The notes: a model not told the origin generated them from the sequence alone. 64,000 nt of DNA from Alphaproteobacteria bacterium (GCA_009928665.1 SACF01000003.1:94747-158746), one strand, 5' to 3'. Positions 1 to 9,346 are shown, numbered from the stretch's first letter. Program-made: numbers and translations.

Positions 1-374
1 CGGCCTACATAAAACTCGAATTTGGCTACTGCCGCATTTCCGGAAACATCGATGTTCAGAAATTTCACGGAGATCAGCTCTTCGGTATTCCGGGGCAACC
101 TGCCCGATTGGAGATCAGCCTTGATTTTTTCTTTCCAGGCAGCGATCGAATACTTTTTGAGCCCACCATCCTTGCCCGGAATCAGCATTTCAAACCCGGG
201 GTGAAATCCCAGGTTGATCTTCACGGTGTCGCCCTCATTCTGGAGCCCTTCGACATAAGCCATCTGTATTATCTTTCTGATGGCCAGAATATCGGCTTCA
301 ACTTCCGGACCGCTCTGTGCCACACCTGCAAACCCAAGCAGGCAAAGCATTGAAAACATGAAAAATCGTTTCAT
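1..374 (-). CDS. NTF2-like/lumazine-binding-fold secreted protein, partial
   Basis: The reading frame starts at an ATG (372-374 on the complement) and runs off the left edge after about 124 codons, so the C-terminus is missing. Residues 1-20 form a signal peptide (MKRFFMFSMLCLLGFAGVAQ). After it come a helix with AIRKIIQMAYVEGLQNEGD, then NLGFHPGFEML and VKFLNIDVSGNAAVAKFEF. This is the pattern of the 'putative lumazine-binding' branch of the NTF2-like/SnoaL superfamily, small cone-shaped proteins of mostly unknown role. A short AT-rich spacer separates it from the C25 peptidase gene upstream on the same strand. No substrate can be proposed. Recognition of the family is good; function is unknown. 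Confidence 0.75.
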   Translation of the reverse strand, partial: MKRFFMFSMLCLLGFAGVAQSGPEVEADILAIRKIIQMAYVEGLQNEGDTVKINLGFHPGFEMLIPGKDGGLKKYSIAAWKEKIKADLQSGRLPRNTEELISVKFLNIDVSGNAAVAKFEFYVG

Positions 375-386
375 TACTCTAAGTTT

Positions 387-410
387 AAAATTCAAATCAA
401 ATTCAAAATT
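387..410. repeat. short TTTGAATTT-type repeat
   Basis: The 52-bp gap between two minus-strand genes holds two imperfect copies of AAATTCAAATC/AAATTCAAAAT. In the opposite orientation this is the TTTGAATTTTGA word that recurs as one module of the composite repeat elements elsewhere in the window (for example near 45.6, 48.6 and 33.25 kb). On its own it could be chance AT-rich sequence. Confidence 0.4.
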
Positions 411-426
411 AAAAGATATAAAATTA

Positions 427-2520
427 TTATTTGTCGTTCTTTTTCAAGGTCAGAGTACCCCTGATGATCATTGATTTTCCGGTTGGATTAGTGAGGGTTG
501 AGCCGGGATCAATAACCAGATCATGGCAGGTGGCCGGGCTGGAGGAGGTAATTTCGGGAGTATTGACCGTTGGAGGTATCAGTACATCGCTGAGTGAGGT
601 GGGAATCTGTGCCGGATCCCAGTTCTGCGGATTATTCCAGTCTTTGTCGACGGCGCCGGTCCAGGTCAGCGTAATAAAACTGACCGGTTCACTGGTCCAG
701 ATTTCGAGTGCGGGGTCACCGAAGAGATTGCAGCAGAAATGGCACCAGCGTTGTGCACCGGGTTCAAATTCCCCGGGAAGTCCGACCCACGGCGCAGTTT
801 CGATTTTTGAAATCAGGTGAGCAGTTCCCAGATGGTGTTCCGGGGCCGCGCTGTCGTACAGTGCGCTGACGAACTCACGCTGGAGGTGCTCCGAAGGTCC
901 GTCGTTCGTGCCCTGGTTAAACCACCCGTACCTTGAATTGAAGATGCCTCCCACGAGAAAATTTTCAATCGACACCGATTTGGCGCCAATGCAACCCCCT
1001 GCAACGTCGAAGGACCCGCAGTAGCAACCCTGGGTATACAGGAGGGTAAAGTTGTGGTCGATCCCGTTGACCAGTGCGAAATTGCTGTTGGTTATATCGC
1101 CCATTCCCATCCGGAGCATGTAAGTTGTGCTGGCGTGACCGAGATGGTGCATGAACGAACTTCCCCTGTTGATCGAGGCGAGTAACATGGCTTTTGACCA
1201 GTTCCAGACGTTGTTGGGCGGCGTGATGAGGGTATCGTACAGTTTTGAGATCACGTTGACCGAGGTAGGGATTCCCCGGGTGAAATACCCGTTATCGTTA
1301 TGGTTACCGATCAGCAGGTCCATGAAAGGTCCGCCCAGTGTAAAAGGGTCGTTGTACAGGTGCTCTCCCACCATGAGCGGCCGGTTCAGTTCGCCAAGCA
1401 CCGGGTTGGTCTGATAGGAAACGATCTTCCGGATCAGGTTTCTGAGGGCTGTGACATCGCCCACCGGGAAACGGCCAACGGAGAGATCGGGTAAAAGGTC
1501 GGCATTGTCGTTCAGTTCGCCGTAAATGTGGTTGCCATTGGCGTCGAAGTTCCCGTCGAGCGCCGAATAGTAAAGGTCGGAAGGGATGCTGTAATCCTCG
1601 TAGACCGAATTCCCCGAAATCACCTTGCAATAAAGTCCCCGCGACTTGACCAAGGCATGGTCGCCCGCCAGCAACACGTATTCAATACTGTGGTTTTGAT
1701 ATTGCGCGATGATGAAATTGCGGATCTTTTCCTGGATATCATAACCCGGTGTTGTCGCCACAATGCTGTCGATGGTGACAATCTGTGTTGACAACCCCCT
1801 TTTCGCATTCAGATCCACGAGTGGCTGGAATTCATTTCCGAAGATGGCCGGAGCAATGACCAGGTAATGATATGTTTCCGGTGAAACATCGGGGTCGGGA
1901 TAAGCGGTCATCGACTCCCGGTTCTGGATCATGGACCATACCCGCTGTTTCATTTGTGGCGAAATTACTCCGGGAGCCACTGGTTTATCGCCTGGTTCCA
2001 TCGGCCCAGTCTCAATGCGTACCGTAACCCTGCCAAACAGCGTCAGTTGTCCGGTCGATGGCAGGTAACTCAGGGGGGTAAAGGTGCAGAGAGCAACTGA
2101 AAAACCGTTGATATACGCGGTTGAAAGCATACCGTGGGCGGCAGCCGGATAGAGAATATTTTGCCGGTAAAGCGCATTATTCATCAGGAATCCCGAGTCA
2201 GGAAGCGAAGAAAGCGGTATAACCCGCTGTCGGGGCATCAGCAGCCATCGGCCCGGAATGGGTTGCCCCCCTTCGCGGATCACTTCAATCGATTTGGCTT
2301 TCTGACCCGGTGGCAATACCAGAACAACCTTCAGCCAGGGTACCAGTGGCTCTCCTGGTAGCGCGGAAAGCACGGCGCCTTTTACGGAGACGGTCTGGAA
2401 GAGTCCGGTCGAATTGCTGCTCCACCCTCCGATTTCGTATTTTTTTTCAATAGTTTCGGGCATTCCGCTGAGCCCATGCAGGATAATCAGGCAAAGGAGG
2501 TGATATTTCAGAGAAGCCAT
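427..2520 (-). CDS. C25 (gingipain-type) cysteine peptidase
   Basis: 697-residue predicted secreted endopeptidase with an N-terminal signal peptide (hydrophobic to about residue 19). Residues about 60-190 look like a propeptide/immunoglobulin-like region. The C25 catalytic domain spans about 215-600: LLAGDHALV, DLSVGRFPVGD, the His site in MHHLGHAS (about residue 460) and the Cys site in YTQGCYCGSFD (about residue 499). In gingipains this His-Cys dyad performs cleavage. The last 70 residues (WTGAVDKDWNNPQNWDP onward) form a beta-rich module often found in large Bacteroidota surface proteins. I do not see a canonical type IX secretion C-terminal domain with its KxxxK-type ending; the protein ends in KKNDK. 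It may lie in the same transcription unit as the NTF2-like gene downstream. Confidence 0.85.
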   Translation of the reverse strand: MASLKYHLLCLIILHGLSGMPETIEKKYEIGGWSSNSTGLFQTVSVKGAVLSALPGEPLVPWLKVVLVLPPGQKAKSIEVIREGGQPIPGRWLLMPRQRVIPLSSLPDSGFLMNNALYRQNILYPAAAHGMLSTAYINGFSVALCTFTPLSYLPSTGQLTLFGRVTVRIETGPMEPGDKPVAPGVISPQMKQRVWSMIQNRESMTAYPDPDVSPETYHYLVIAPAIFGNEFQPLVDLNAKRGLSTQIVTIDSIVATTPGYDIQEKIRNFIIAQYQNHSIEYVLLAGDHALVKSRGLYCKVISGNSVYEDYSIPSDLYYSALDGNFDANGNHIYGELNDNADLLPDLSVGRFPVGDVTALRNLIRKIVSYQTNPVLGELNRPLMVGEHLYNDPFTLGGPFMDLLIGNHNDNGYFTRGIPTSVNVISKLYDTLITPPNNVWNWSKAMLLASINRGSSFMHHLGHASTTYMLRMGMGDITNSNFALVNGIDHNFTLLYTQGCYCGSFDVAGGCIGAKSVSIENFLVGGIFNSRYGWFNQGTNDGPSEHLQREFVSALYDSAAPEHHLGTAHLISKIETAPWVGLPGEFEPGAQRWCHFCCNLFGDPALEIWTSEPVSFITLTWTGAVDKDWNNPQNWDPAQIPTSLSDVLIPPTVNTPEITSSSPATCHDLVIDPGSTLTNPTGKSMIIRGTLTLKKNDK

Positions 2521-2606
2521 GGGGCGTGGAATTATGAAATATGTTCCGCTCCGTCAAAGATACTTTTTTTTCGAACCCGGAATTCATTTGCCAATCGCAA
2601 AATATT

Positions 2607-2657
2607 TTCAATCATAAATCACATTCAATTGTAAATCATGTTCAATCGTAAATATTA
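2607..2657. repeat. three tandem copies of a 17-bp repeat
   Basis: Three head-to-tail 17-mers of the form TTCAATCATAAATCACA begin at 2607, 2624 and 2641. They lie in the divergent gap between the C25 peptidase and the sigma factor gene. The same word (AATCGTAAATCAT) appears in inverse orientation at 30666-30701 and briefly near 9315 and 58866, so it is a dispersed repeat word of this genome and not a local operator only. Confidence 0.7.
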
Positions 2658-2733
2658 TTAATCTTTCTCTGACGATGCAATGTTGAAAGTTAACTACATC
2701 ATGGAAGATGGTACATGGCGGAGCAGAATTTCG

Positions 2734-2741
2734 TATGTTTG
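2734..2741 (+). promoter_or_regulatory. -7 element TATGTTTG, sigma factor gene
   Basis: TATGTTTG matches the Bacteroidota -7 consensus TAnnTTTG. It lies inside the longest possible reading frame but 26 bp before the ATG at 2767. If it is used, transcription would start close to 2748, which excludes the upstream ATG at 2680. No good -33 TTG is seen at the usual spacing. Confidence 0.45.
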
Positions 2742-2766
2742 CATGGGATCAAATCAATTCTCCGGT

Positions 2767-3339
2767 ATGGCGACCGAAGCCCCCGATTCATCCAGGATTA
2801 TGCAGAAAAGTGAATTTGAGTCGCTTTTCAGGAACAATTACAGCATCTTGTGCGCCTATGCCAACCATTTTCTGAAAGATGTTCCCGCTGCTGAGGAGGC
2901 AGTGCAGGAGGTTATGTACCATCTTTGGGTGAACCGCCATACCAACCGGATCTCCGGTTCGGTCCAGGCTTATCTGTTCCGGGCTGTCCGGAACAACTGC
3001 CTCAATGTAATGAAGCATCGGGTCGTTGTAGAAGCCTACCGGAAGTCGAAGGAGCAGGAGGTTGCCGAAATGGAGCATTCTGACGGGGATTCCTTAGTAG
3101 TTGGTGAATTGCAGACGAAGATCAGGCAGGCAATCGACCGGTTGCCGGTGGAGCGGCGAAAGGTGTTCATCCTGAGTCGCTATGACGGGTTGACCTACGC
3201 TGAAATTGCCGGTAAACTTGACATCTCGGTGAAAACTGTAGAAAACCAGATGGGAAAGGCGTTGAGATTTTTAAGGGAGGAGCTGTCGGAGTACCTGCCC
3301 TGGCTGATTCTGTTCTTTTTCGATATTTTCAGAGAATAG
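2767..3339 (+). CDS. RNA polymerase ECF-type sigma-70 factor
   Basis: 190-residue ECF sigma factor with region 2 at about residues 17-80 (SLFRNNYSILCAYANHF, AVQEVMYHLWVNR) and region 4 at about 125-175 (LPVERRKVFILSRYDGLTYAEIA, KTVENQM). The hydrophobic tail (WLILFFFDIF) is common in Bacteroidota ECF factors paired with FecR. An in-frame ATG exists at 2680, but a -7 promoter element at 2734-2741 and the usual family start favour 2767 (or 2800, MQKSEFESLF). The anti-sigma gene follows on the same strand. It probably directs transcription of the downstream STN-protein gene and perhaps the TonB receptor. Confidence 0.9.
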   Translation: MATEAPDSSRIMQKSEFESLFRNNYSILCAYANHFLKDVPAAEEAVQEVMYHLWVNRHTNRISGSVQAYLFRAVRNNCLNVMKHRVVVEAYRKSKEQEVAEMEHSDGDSLVVGELQTKIRQAIDRLPVERRKVFILSRYDGLTYAEIAGKLDISVKTVENQMGKALRFLREELSEYLPWLILFFFDIFRE

Positions 3340-3461
3340 TTGCGGGTAAAGCGCCGAAAGCAATTATTTTCATCTGTTGTTTTTGAATTGCAGACCCGTT
3401 TTAGAAAAATTGAATGACCGGTAGGGGTAAAGGAGGCCCCGGTTGTTATTACAGAGAATAC

Positions 3462-4700
3462 ATGAACCAAAGCCAACCCGATATTGAAGAAATTTTACTG
3501 CTGAAGTTCCTGAAAGGCGAGACCGGTGATCCGGAAAATGAGGCAGTAATGGCCTGGTTGGATGAAGACCAGGCCCACCGCTATCGTTTGGAAAAGCTGG
3601 AGGCGGTTTGGATCGAATCGGGTAAGCTGGTTCCGGTTCCGGTGGTGGTGGATGTCGACAAAGCCTGGCTCACCCTGACCGACCGGATCGATTTCGGTGA
3701 GGAACCGTTTGAACCCGTCAACGAACAGTCAGAACCTGTGCCGCCCGCGGTTCCGGAACGTATCTCCCCGCGTAAGATCCGCTTGTATGCATTCAGGATC
3801 GCGGCATCCCTGTTGATTCTCGTTGGCATCTATTTTTTGCTCTTCCGGATTACCCGGAAAGATCAGGGTCAGCAGATTTACGCAGCGCAGGCAAACCGGA
3901 CTGATACCCTTAGCGACGGATCGGTGGTTACCCTTAAAAAGGGATCCTTGCTATTGGTAAATCCCGATTTCGGAGATGATTCACGTGCCGTAATCCTTAT
4001 CGGTGAGGCTTATTTCAAAGTGCGACCCGACGAACGGAACCCATTCGTGGTTGAAGCCGGAGATGCCCGGATACGCGTCGTGGGAACGGAATTCGCGGTA
4101 AAGAACCTTTATTCAGATGGAGTGATGGAAACCGTGGACGGCAACCGCTCCACTGTTCTGGGAGGTGATGTGGCCCGTAAACCCCTGGCCAAACCTACGG
4201 CCGGCGCTGAACCCATTGACGGTGGCAATGGAGGCGCCACCGACCAGCTTGACGGGGATCCCGGTGCCCGTAACCGTAACTGGTTGGAAACGGATGTTTC
4301 GGTAACGACCGGAAAGGTGATGCTTTTCAGGATGGGAGCGGGTTCCCGCGATACACTATCGGTAATCCTTACGGCCGGAATGACCGGAAGGTTGAAAAAA
4401 GGGGGCAGTTCACCCGAATTGACTGCCGGAGAGCCACCGGATCGGCTTTTCTGGTTCAACCGGAGCCTGGTTTTCCATCAAACCACATTGAAAGAGGTGA
4501 TCTTTATTTTACATAAATATTATTCCGTTGATGTTCTGACCGACCATCCCGGGATCCTCGATTGCCGGCTGAATGCCCGGTTTCAGGATGAAGAGCCGGC
4601 CGAAATCCTTCGGGTGGTCGCAGCCTCATTCGGACTGGAATTGAAAAGCGCCGGCAGGAGGTACCTGTTGTCGGGACCGGGATGTACCGGAAAGCCATAA
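3462..4700 (+). CDS. FecR-family anti-sigma factor
   Basis: About 412-residue inner-membrane anti-sigma regulator. The cytoplasmic N-terminus (about 1-110) would hold the sigma factor. One membrane segment follows near 113-132 (SLLILVGIYFLLF), then the periplasmic FecR domain (SDGSVVTLKKGS, GEAYFKVRPDERNPFVVEAG, IRVVGTEFAV) and a C-terminal DUF4974 region (HQTTLKEVIFILHKYYSVDV to LELKSAGRRYLLSG). A Gly/Asp/Asn-rich stretch of roughly 55 residues interrupts the FecR domain between VGTEFAVKNL and VSVTTGKVMLF; most homologs have only a few residues there. An upstream ATG at 3414 is possible, but MNQSQPDIEEIL fits the family start better. Confidence 0.88.
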   Translation: MNQSQPDIEEILLLKFLKGETGDPENEAVMAWLDEDQAHRYRLEKLEAVWIESGKLVPVPVVVDVDKAWLTLTDRIDFGEEPFEPVNEQSEPVPPAVPERISPRKIRLYAFRIAASLLILVGIYFLLFRITRKDQGQQIYAAQANRTDTLSDGSVVTLKKGSLLLVNPDFGDDSRAVILIGEAYFKVRPDERNPFVVEAGDARIRVVGTEFAVKNLYSDGVMETVDGNRSTVLGGDVARKPLAKPTAGAEPIDGGNGGATDQLDGDPGARNRNWLETDVSVTTGKVMLFRMGAGSRDTLSVILTAGMTGRLKKGGSSPELTAGEPPDRLFWFNRSLVFHQTTLKEVIFILHKYYSVDVLTDHPGILDCRLNARFQDEEPAEILRVVAASFGLELKSAGRRYLLSGPGCTGKP

Positions 4701-4724
4701 GAGGATTTTGAATCGATCCGGTTG

Positions 4725-6665
4725 ATGAAGAAAAAAATATACACTTCAGTGATCCCGGCGGTCTGCCTGCTGTTCCTGTTTTGTATTCCTTTCGGCAAAG
4801 TCGCCGCGCAAACTGATTTTTTGTCGCGCCGCATTTCTATCAGGCTGGATCAAATCCCTGTCGGGGAAGCGCTTGGACAGATTGGACGGTTGGGAGGATT
4901 TAGTTTTTCCTATGATGCTTCCCTGATCAGTGATTCGAAAAAAATATCCTGCCAGGTAACCCGGACAAAAATCTCGGATATTGTAAAGATGGCACTGGGT
5001 GAACGGATAATTCCCAGGCAGGTCGGCAACCATGTGATCCTGATGAACGCCCCTGTGATCAGAGAAAAAAAGCAAAAGTCAACGTACACAGTCCGGGGAA
5101 GGGTGACGGATGCCCAAAGCGGCCGACTGTTACCCCACGCGACGCTCTATGCCGCACAGAATGATATTGCTGTCAGTTCCGACACTGCAGGAATCTTTAC
5201 TATTAAGTTTAGTACCAGAGGAATAACGGGTATCACCTGTTCCAGGTCGGAATATAAGGATACAGTTCTGTTTATAGATCCGGCGAAGGACACGACCCTT
5301 CAAATCGCCCTTGAAAAGTCGATACCCACGGTCGAAAAGCTGTCATCGCGGAAGGCTGTTCTCAGTACCCGTTCCCCGGATACCTTATCGCCCGGACAAC
5401 CGGTAATAGCAGGAGTGGAGGAGATGGCGTTTGTGAAATTCCTGGTTCCCCGGAAATCGGTCCGCACGGCGCAAAACGTACAAATTTACCGTAAGGGATC
5501 TGCCCAAATATCGTTTGTGCCCGGTGCAGGTACTCATGGAATGGCCTCGGGATCTTACTCAAATGGTTTCTCTTTCAATGTTCTGGCAGGGTATGCCCGC
5601 GAGTTAAATGGCGTGGAGGTGGGAGGTCTGGTAAATATTGAACGGATGGATGTACGGGGTTTTCAACTGGGAGGACTGGCAAATCTGACCGGTGGTCAAA
5701 CCAGCGGGTTTCAGGTCGGGGGATTATGCAACGTGAATCTGGGCCCTGTCAAAGGATTCCAGCTAACCGGGATCGTTAACTGGTTGTCAGATACCCTGAA
5801 AGGCTTCCGGCTGGCGGGCCTGGGCAACATTACCCTGGGAAAAATGCGGGGGATGGACCTGGCCGGACTGTTCAACCTTGCTTTTCATCATGTGAATGGC
5901 TGGCAGGTTGCAGGTATCCTGAATGCCGGCATGTATGAGGTGAATCAGGCACAGATCTCGGGCCTGGTTAACTATGGCCGCGAAAACTGGGGATTTCAGA
6001 TGGCCGGCTTGCTAAACCTGACGATCAAAGAGAACCGGGGAGTACAAATCGCCGGACTTATCAATGTTGCTCCGCAGGCCAATCGTGGCGTACAGATCGG
6101 GGGCTTGTTAAATTATTCCCGAATCCTGAACGGGTTTCAACTGGCCCTTTTTAATGTCGTTGGACAGGTAGAATCGGGTGTTCCGGTCGGTTTTTTGACG
6201 GTAATCCGCCACGGTGGGTTCTATCGGATGGAGGTGTCGGCCGATGAGGTTTTTTACATCAACGCGGCTTTGCGGGCCGGCACCCGCCAATTTTACAATA
6301 TTTTTAAAGCCGGGGCAGGAGAAGGGGGAATGGTCAATTTTACCTATGGATTCGGAACGCTGATTGGTCTTGGCAAAAGAGTCGGGATGGGGACAGACCT
6401 GACGTGCGGTGTGGTGATGTCGACCCGTACCGGCCTCCGGTATCACGGGATGCAGGCCCGGCTGATTCCCACCGTGGATATACGGTTAGCCCGGAAATGG
6501 ACGCTTTTCGCCGGCCCGGCACTCAATCTTTACTGGTTCAATACCGGCAACACAATTATGCCCGATGGCATCGCCCCCTATACCTTCTATGATCACACCT
6601 TCACAACAGGCCCGCACCGGATACAATTGTGGGTGGGCGGAACCCTCGGGGTTAAAATTTTCTGA
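4725..6665 (+). CDS. STN and regulatory-domain protein with surface repeats
   Basis: About 646 residues: signal peptide (1-29, ending KVAAQ), an STN domain at about 41-107 (LDQIPVGEALGQIG, FSYDASLI), a carboxypeptidase-regulatory-like beta-sandwich at about 121-195 (VRGRVTDAQSGRLLPHATL), then from about 290 to 480 about twelve repeats of roughly 20 residues built on G-(F/V)-Q-(L/V/I)-x-G-L-x-N. These resemble the LA_2272-type surface repeats of other bacteria. A C-terminal beta-rich domain follows. STN domains normally sit on TonB receptors and pass a signal to FecR; here there is no plug or TonB box. Its position 21 bp after the anti-sigma gene argues that it is that regulator's partner. The TTG at 4722 precedes an ATG at 4725, which I prefer as start. 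Confidence 0.8.
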   Translation: MKKKIYTSVIPAVCLLFLFCIPFGKVAAQTDFLSRRISIRLDQIPVGEALGQIGRLGGFSFSYDASLISDSKKISCQVTRTKISDIVKMALGERIIPRQVGNHVILMNAPVIREKKQKSTYTVRGRVTDAQSGRLLPHATLYAAQNDIAVSSDTAGIFTIKFSTRGITGITCSRSEYKDTVLFIDPAKDTTLQIALEKSIPTVEKLSSRKAVLSTRSPDTLSPGQPVIAGVEEMAFVKFLVPRKSVRTAQNVQIYRKGSAQISFVPGAGTHGMASGSYSNGFSFNVLAGYARELNGVEVGGLVNIERMDVRGFQLGGLANLTGGQTSGFQVGGLCNVNLGPVKGFQLTGIVNWLSDTLKGFRLAGLGNITLGKMRGMDLAGLFNLAFHHVNGWQVAGILNAGMYEVNQAQISGLVNYGRENWGFQMAGLLNLTIKENRGVQIAGLINVAPQANRGVQIGGLLNYSRILNGFQLALFNVVGQVESGVPVGFLTVIRHGGFYRMEVSADEVFYINAALRAGTRQFYNIFKAGAGEGGMVNFTYGFGTLIGLGKRVGMGTDLTCGVVMSTRTGLRYHGMQARLIPTVDIRLARKWTLFAGPALNLYWFNTGNTIMPDGIAPYTFYDHTFTTGPHRIQLWVGGTLGVKIF

Positions 6666-6877
6666 GATCATGCTTGCCGGTGGAGCCGGGCGATAAAACG
6701 GAAATCCACTTTTTTTCTTTTTAGCATGGGGGTGAAGATCATCTCATTTGTCTTATGGATGAAAGATGAACTTTTCGATCTATTCATTTTTAGTTTGCTC
6801 ATTTGTGTTATGTCTAAGCTAATTATATGAAGATCAGATGAGTATATCAATCAACACCATAAACCTGTTAAAAACGA

Positions 6878-9247
6878 ATGATGAAGTTGAAGAATCAGAA
6901 GAAGTTATTTAAACCAGCCATACTTATTTTTATTTTGACGCTCACAAATCTTTCGGTTGCTCAAACCCCGGTACAGGTAATACGGGGCATGGTGACGGAT
7001 GCTGCATCAAAAACGGGTCTTCCCGGTGCGAATGTCGTCATTCTCGATTCCGATCCTGTGAAAGGAACCACGACCGGCCTCAGCGGCGAATTTCGAATCG
7101 AAAAAGTAGCTGTAGGGCGTCATTCAATCCAGGTGAGTTACATGGGTTATAAACCGGTTGTCATTCCTGAAATCCTGGTATCCTCGGGAAAAGAATCCGT
7201 GGTACATGTCGAACTGGAAGAGATGGCCTTGAATGCCGGAGAAGTGGAGATCCGAGCGGAGGTTGAAAAAGATAAGCCGGTGAATTCCATGGCCATGGTC
7301 AGCGCCCGTTCGTTCAACGTGGAGGAGAGCCGTCGTTATGCCGGATCGGCCGACGATCCGATGCGGGCGGTTTCGGGCTTTGCAGGAGTGGCTTCGAGCG
7401 CGGATGTGAATTCAAACCAGATCATCATCCGGGGTAACTCGCCTAAAGGATTGTTGTGGAGGGTCGACGGTATCGACATTCCAAATCCCAACCATTATGC
7501 CTATGTCGGAACCTCAGGTGGCGGAATGACCATGTTCAGCAGCCAGGTACTCAACAACTCCGATTTCTACACGGCAGCATTCCCGGCACAATTTGGAAAT
7601 TCCTTATCGGGCGTGTTCGACATGCGGTTCCGAACCGGCAACACAGACCGGCATGAATTCGCATTTCAGCTCGGCCTTCAGGGAATCGATCTGTCGGCCG
7701 AAGGTCCCTTCAGCCGTAAGAATCAGTCGTCGTACCTGTTCAACTACCGCTATTCGATACTCGGATTTCTTCAATGGATCGATCCTTCGATGAAAAACAA
7801 GATTCCGCAATACCAGGACCTCTCGTTCAAGATCAACCTGCCTGCCCGGAAAGCGGGTACTTTTGCACTGATTGGCATCGGTGGAATATCGCGATCCGGT
7901 TATTCGCCGGAACAGGATTCCACACAATGGAAGACCCTTGAGGACCGCACCCAATCAGTTCTTAACAACAACATGGGGGCCCTTGGACTGACGCACCGCA
8001 TCGCGGTCTCACGAAAATCATTCCTGCAGTCTTATGTTGCAGTGACTTACAACGATATCTTTTACGACAACAACCTCCTGACCACCTCATACGATTACAT
8101 ACCTCAGGATCATGTAAAATACCGGAACTACCGTTTCAGCGCCGGGAGTTGCCTGAATGTGAAGTTCGGGGCAAGGCACACCAACAGAACCGGGTTTCGC
8201 TACAGCAACCTCTTTTATGATATGCACATTGAAGGAGTGAACCCGCTGACCGGTCAGTTTTCACTTATCGATGAAGGGAACGGAAATACCGATCTGCTCC
8301 AGGTCTATTCGGAGTCGAAAGTGGAGTTAACCGATCAGCTCTCCGTGACCGCAGGATTGAATTTTCAGTATTTCCTCCTGAACCATCATTATTCGGTTGA
8401 GCCCAGACTGGCTTTACGATGGCAGGCCCTGCCCCGGCATGCCTTCAGTGTGGGTTACGGAAAACATTCACAGGTGGAGGATGTCGGGGTTTACCTCACC
8501 GAAACCGAGGTAAATCCCGAAATTACGGTTCAGCCTAATCGCAGCCTCGATTTTAGCAAGGCGCACCACCTGGTGATTGGGTATGATTTTACCATCCGCC
8601 GCGACATGCGTTTAAAAGCTGAAGCCTACGGCCAATTGCTTTACTCCATTCCGGTCGTTCCGGGTTCGTATTACTCCCTGATCAACAGTACCGGCGGATA
8701 CTTCAACGATTCCCTTTCAAATGAAGGCACAGGAAGGAACCTTGGCCTGGACCTTACTTTCGAAAAATTCCTGACAAAACAGTTCTATTATCTGGTAACG
8801 GTGTCGTTGTTCAATTCGAAGTATAAAGGTGGCGATGGTACAGAACGAAATACACGGTTTAACTCAAACTTTGTGGTCAACGGATTGATTGGAAAGGAAT
8901 GGACCATCCGGAAAAAGAACATTCTCGGGGTCAATTTCAGGGCCAGTTTTACCGGTGGGGAGTACTATGTTCCGATCGATCTGGATCAATCCATCAGTGA
9001 ACACCGGCAGGTACTTGACGAATCGCAGGCTTACAGCGAACGGCTTTCCGATTTTTACTACCTCGATCTGACGATCACCTACCGGACCAACCATCGTAAA
9101 TACAGCGGTGTATGGGCGCTGCAAATCAAAAACCTTCTGAACCAGAAACCCGACGCCGGATATGTGTATAACGACTTCAACCGGTCGATCGAACCCGTGA
9201 AAGGAAGTGGAATCCTTCCGTTCCTCAGCTATAAGATTGAATTTTAA
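6878..9247 (+). CDS. TonB-dependent outer membrane receptor
   Basis: 789 residues: signal peptide to about residue 29 (SVAQ), a carboxypeptidase-regulatory-like domain at 36-120 (VIRGMVTDAASKTGLPGANVVI), a plug domain at about 140-250 (IIIRGNSPKGLLWRVDGIDIPNPNHY) and a beta-barrel ending in the typical aromatic terminus (SYKIEF). It has no STN domain, so it is not a classical FecA-type transducer. No SusD gene follows, which argues against a glycan SusC role. It stands 212 bp after the STN-protein gene and may or may not belong to that sigma/FecR regulon. The substrate is unknown. The start is an ATG-ATG pair at 6878/6881. Confidence 0.85.
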   Translation: MMKLKNQKKLFKPAILIFILTLTNLSVAQTPVQVIRGMVTDAASKTGLPGANVVILDSDPVKGTTTGLSGEFRIEKVAVGRHSIQVSYMGYKPVVIPEILVSSGKESVVHVELEEMALNAGEVEIRAEVEKDKPVNSMAMVSARSFNVEESRRYAGSADDPMRAVSGFAGVASSADVNSNQIIIRGNSPKGLLWRVDGIDIPNPNHYAYVGTSGGGMTMFSSQVLNNSDFYTAAFPAQFGNSLSGVFDMRFRTGNTDRHEFAFQLGLQGIDLSAEGPFSRKNQSSYLFNYRYSILGFLQWIDPSMKNKIPQYQDLSFKINLPARKAGTFALIGIGGISRSGYSPEQDSTQWKTLEDRTQSVLNNNMGALGLTHRIAVSRKSFLQSYVAVTYNDIFYDNNLLTTSYDYIPQDHVKYRNYRFSAGSCLNVKFGARHTNRTGFRYSNLFYDMHIEGVNPLTGQFSLIDEGNGNTDLLQVYSESKVELTDQLSVTAGLNFQYFLLNHHYSVEPRLALRWQALPRHAFSVGYGKHSQVEDVGVYLTETEVNPEITVQPNRSLDFSKAHHLVIGYDFTIRRDMRLKAEAYGQLLYSIPVVPGSYYSLINSTGGYFNDSLSNEGTGRNLGLDLTFEKFLTKQFYYLVTVSLFNSKYKGGDGTERNTRFNSNFVVNGLIGKEWTIRKKNILGVNFRASFTGGEYYVPIDLDQSISEHRQVLDESQAYSERLSDFYYLDLTITYRTNHRKYSGVWALQIKNLLNQKPDAGYVYNDFNRSIEPVKGSGILPFLSYKIEF

Positions 9248-9338
9248 GATGAATGTTATGTAAATCAACGCAAAACACATTCAACCTTTTTTAATCATGA
9301 TTTTTTTCGATCGAAAATCGTCAATCGTAAATCCATTG

Positions 9339-9346
9339 TAACTTTG
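9339..9346 (+). promoter_or_regulatory. -7 element TAACTTTG, GIN-domain gene
   Basis: TAACTTTG fits TAnnTTTG and lies 53 bp before the ATG at 9400. No clear TTG at -33 is present. A short AATCGTAAAT word just upstream belongs to the same repeat family as 2607-2657. Confidence 0.45.

Noticed and set aside
2680..2766. 29-residue N-terminal extension of the sigma factor
   Set aside because: A -7 promoter element lies inside it and the extension is not sigma-like.
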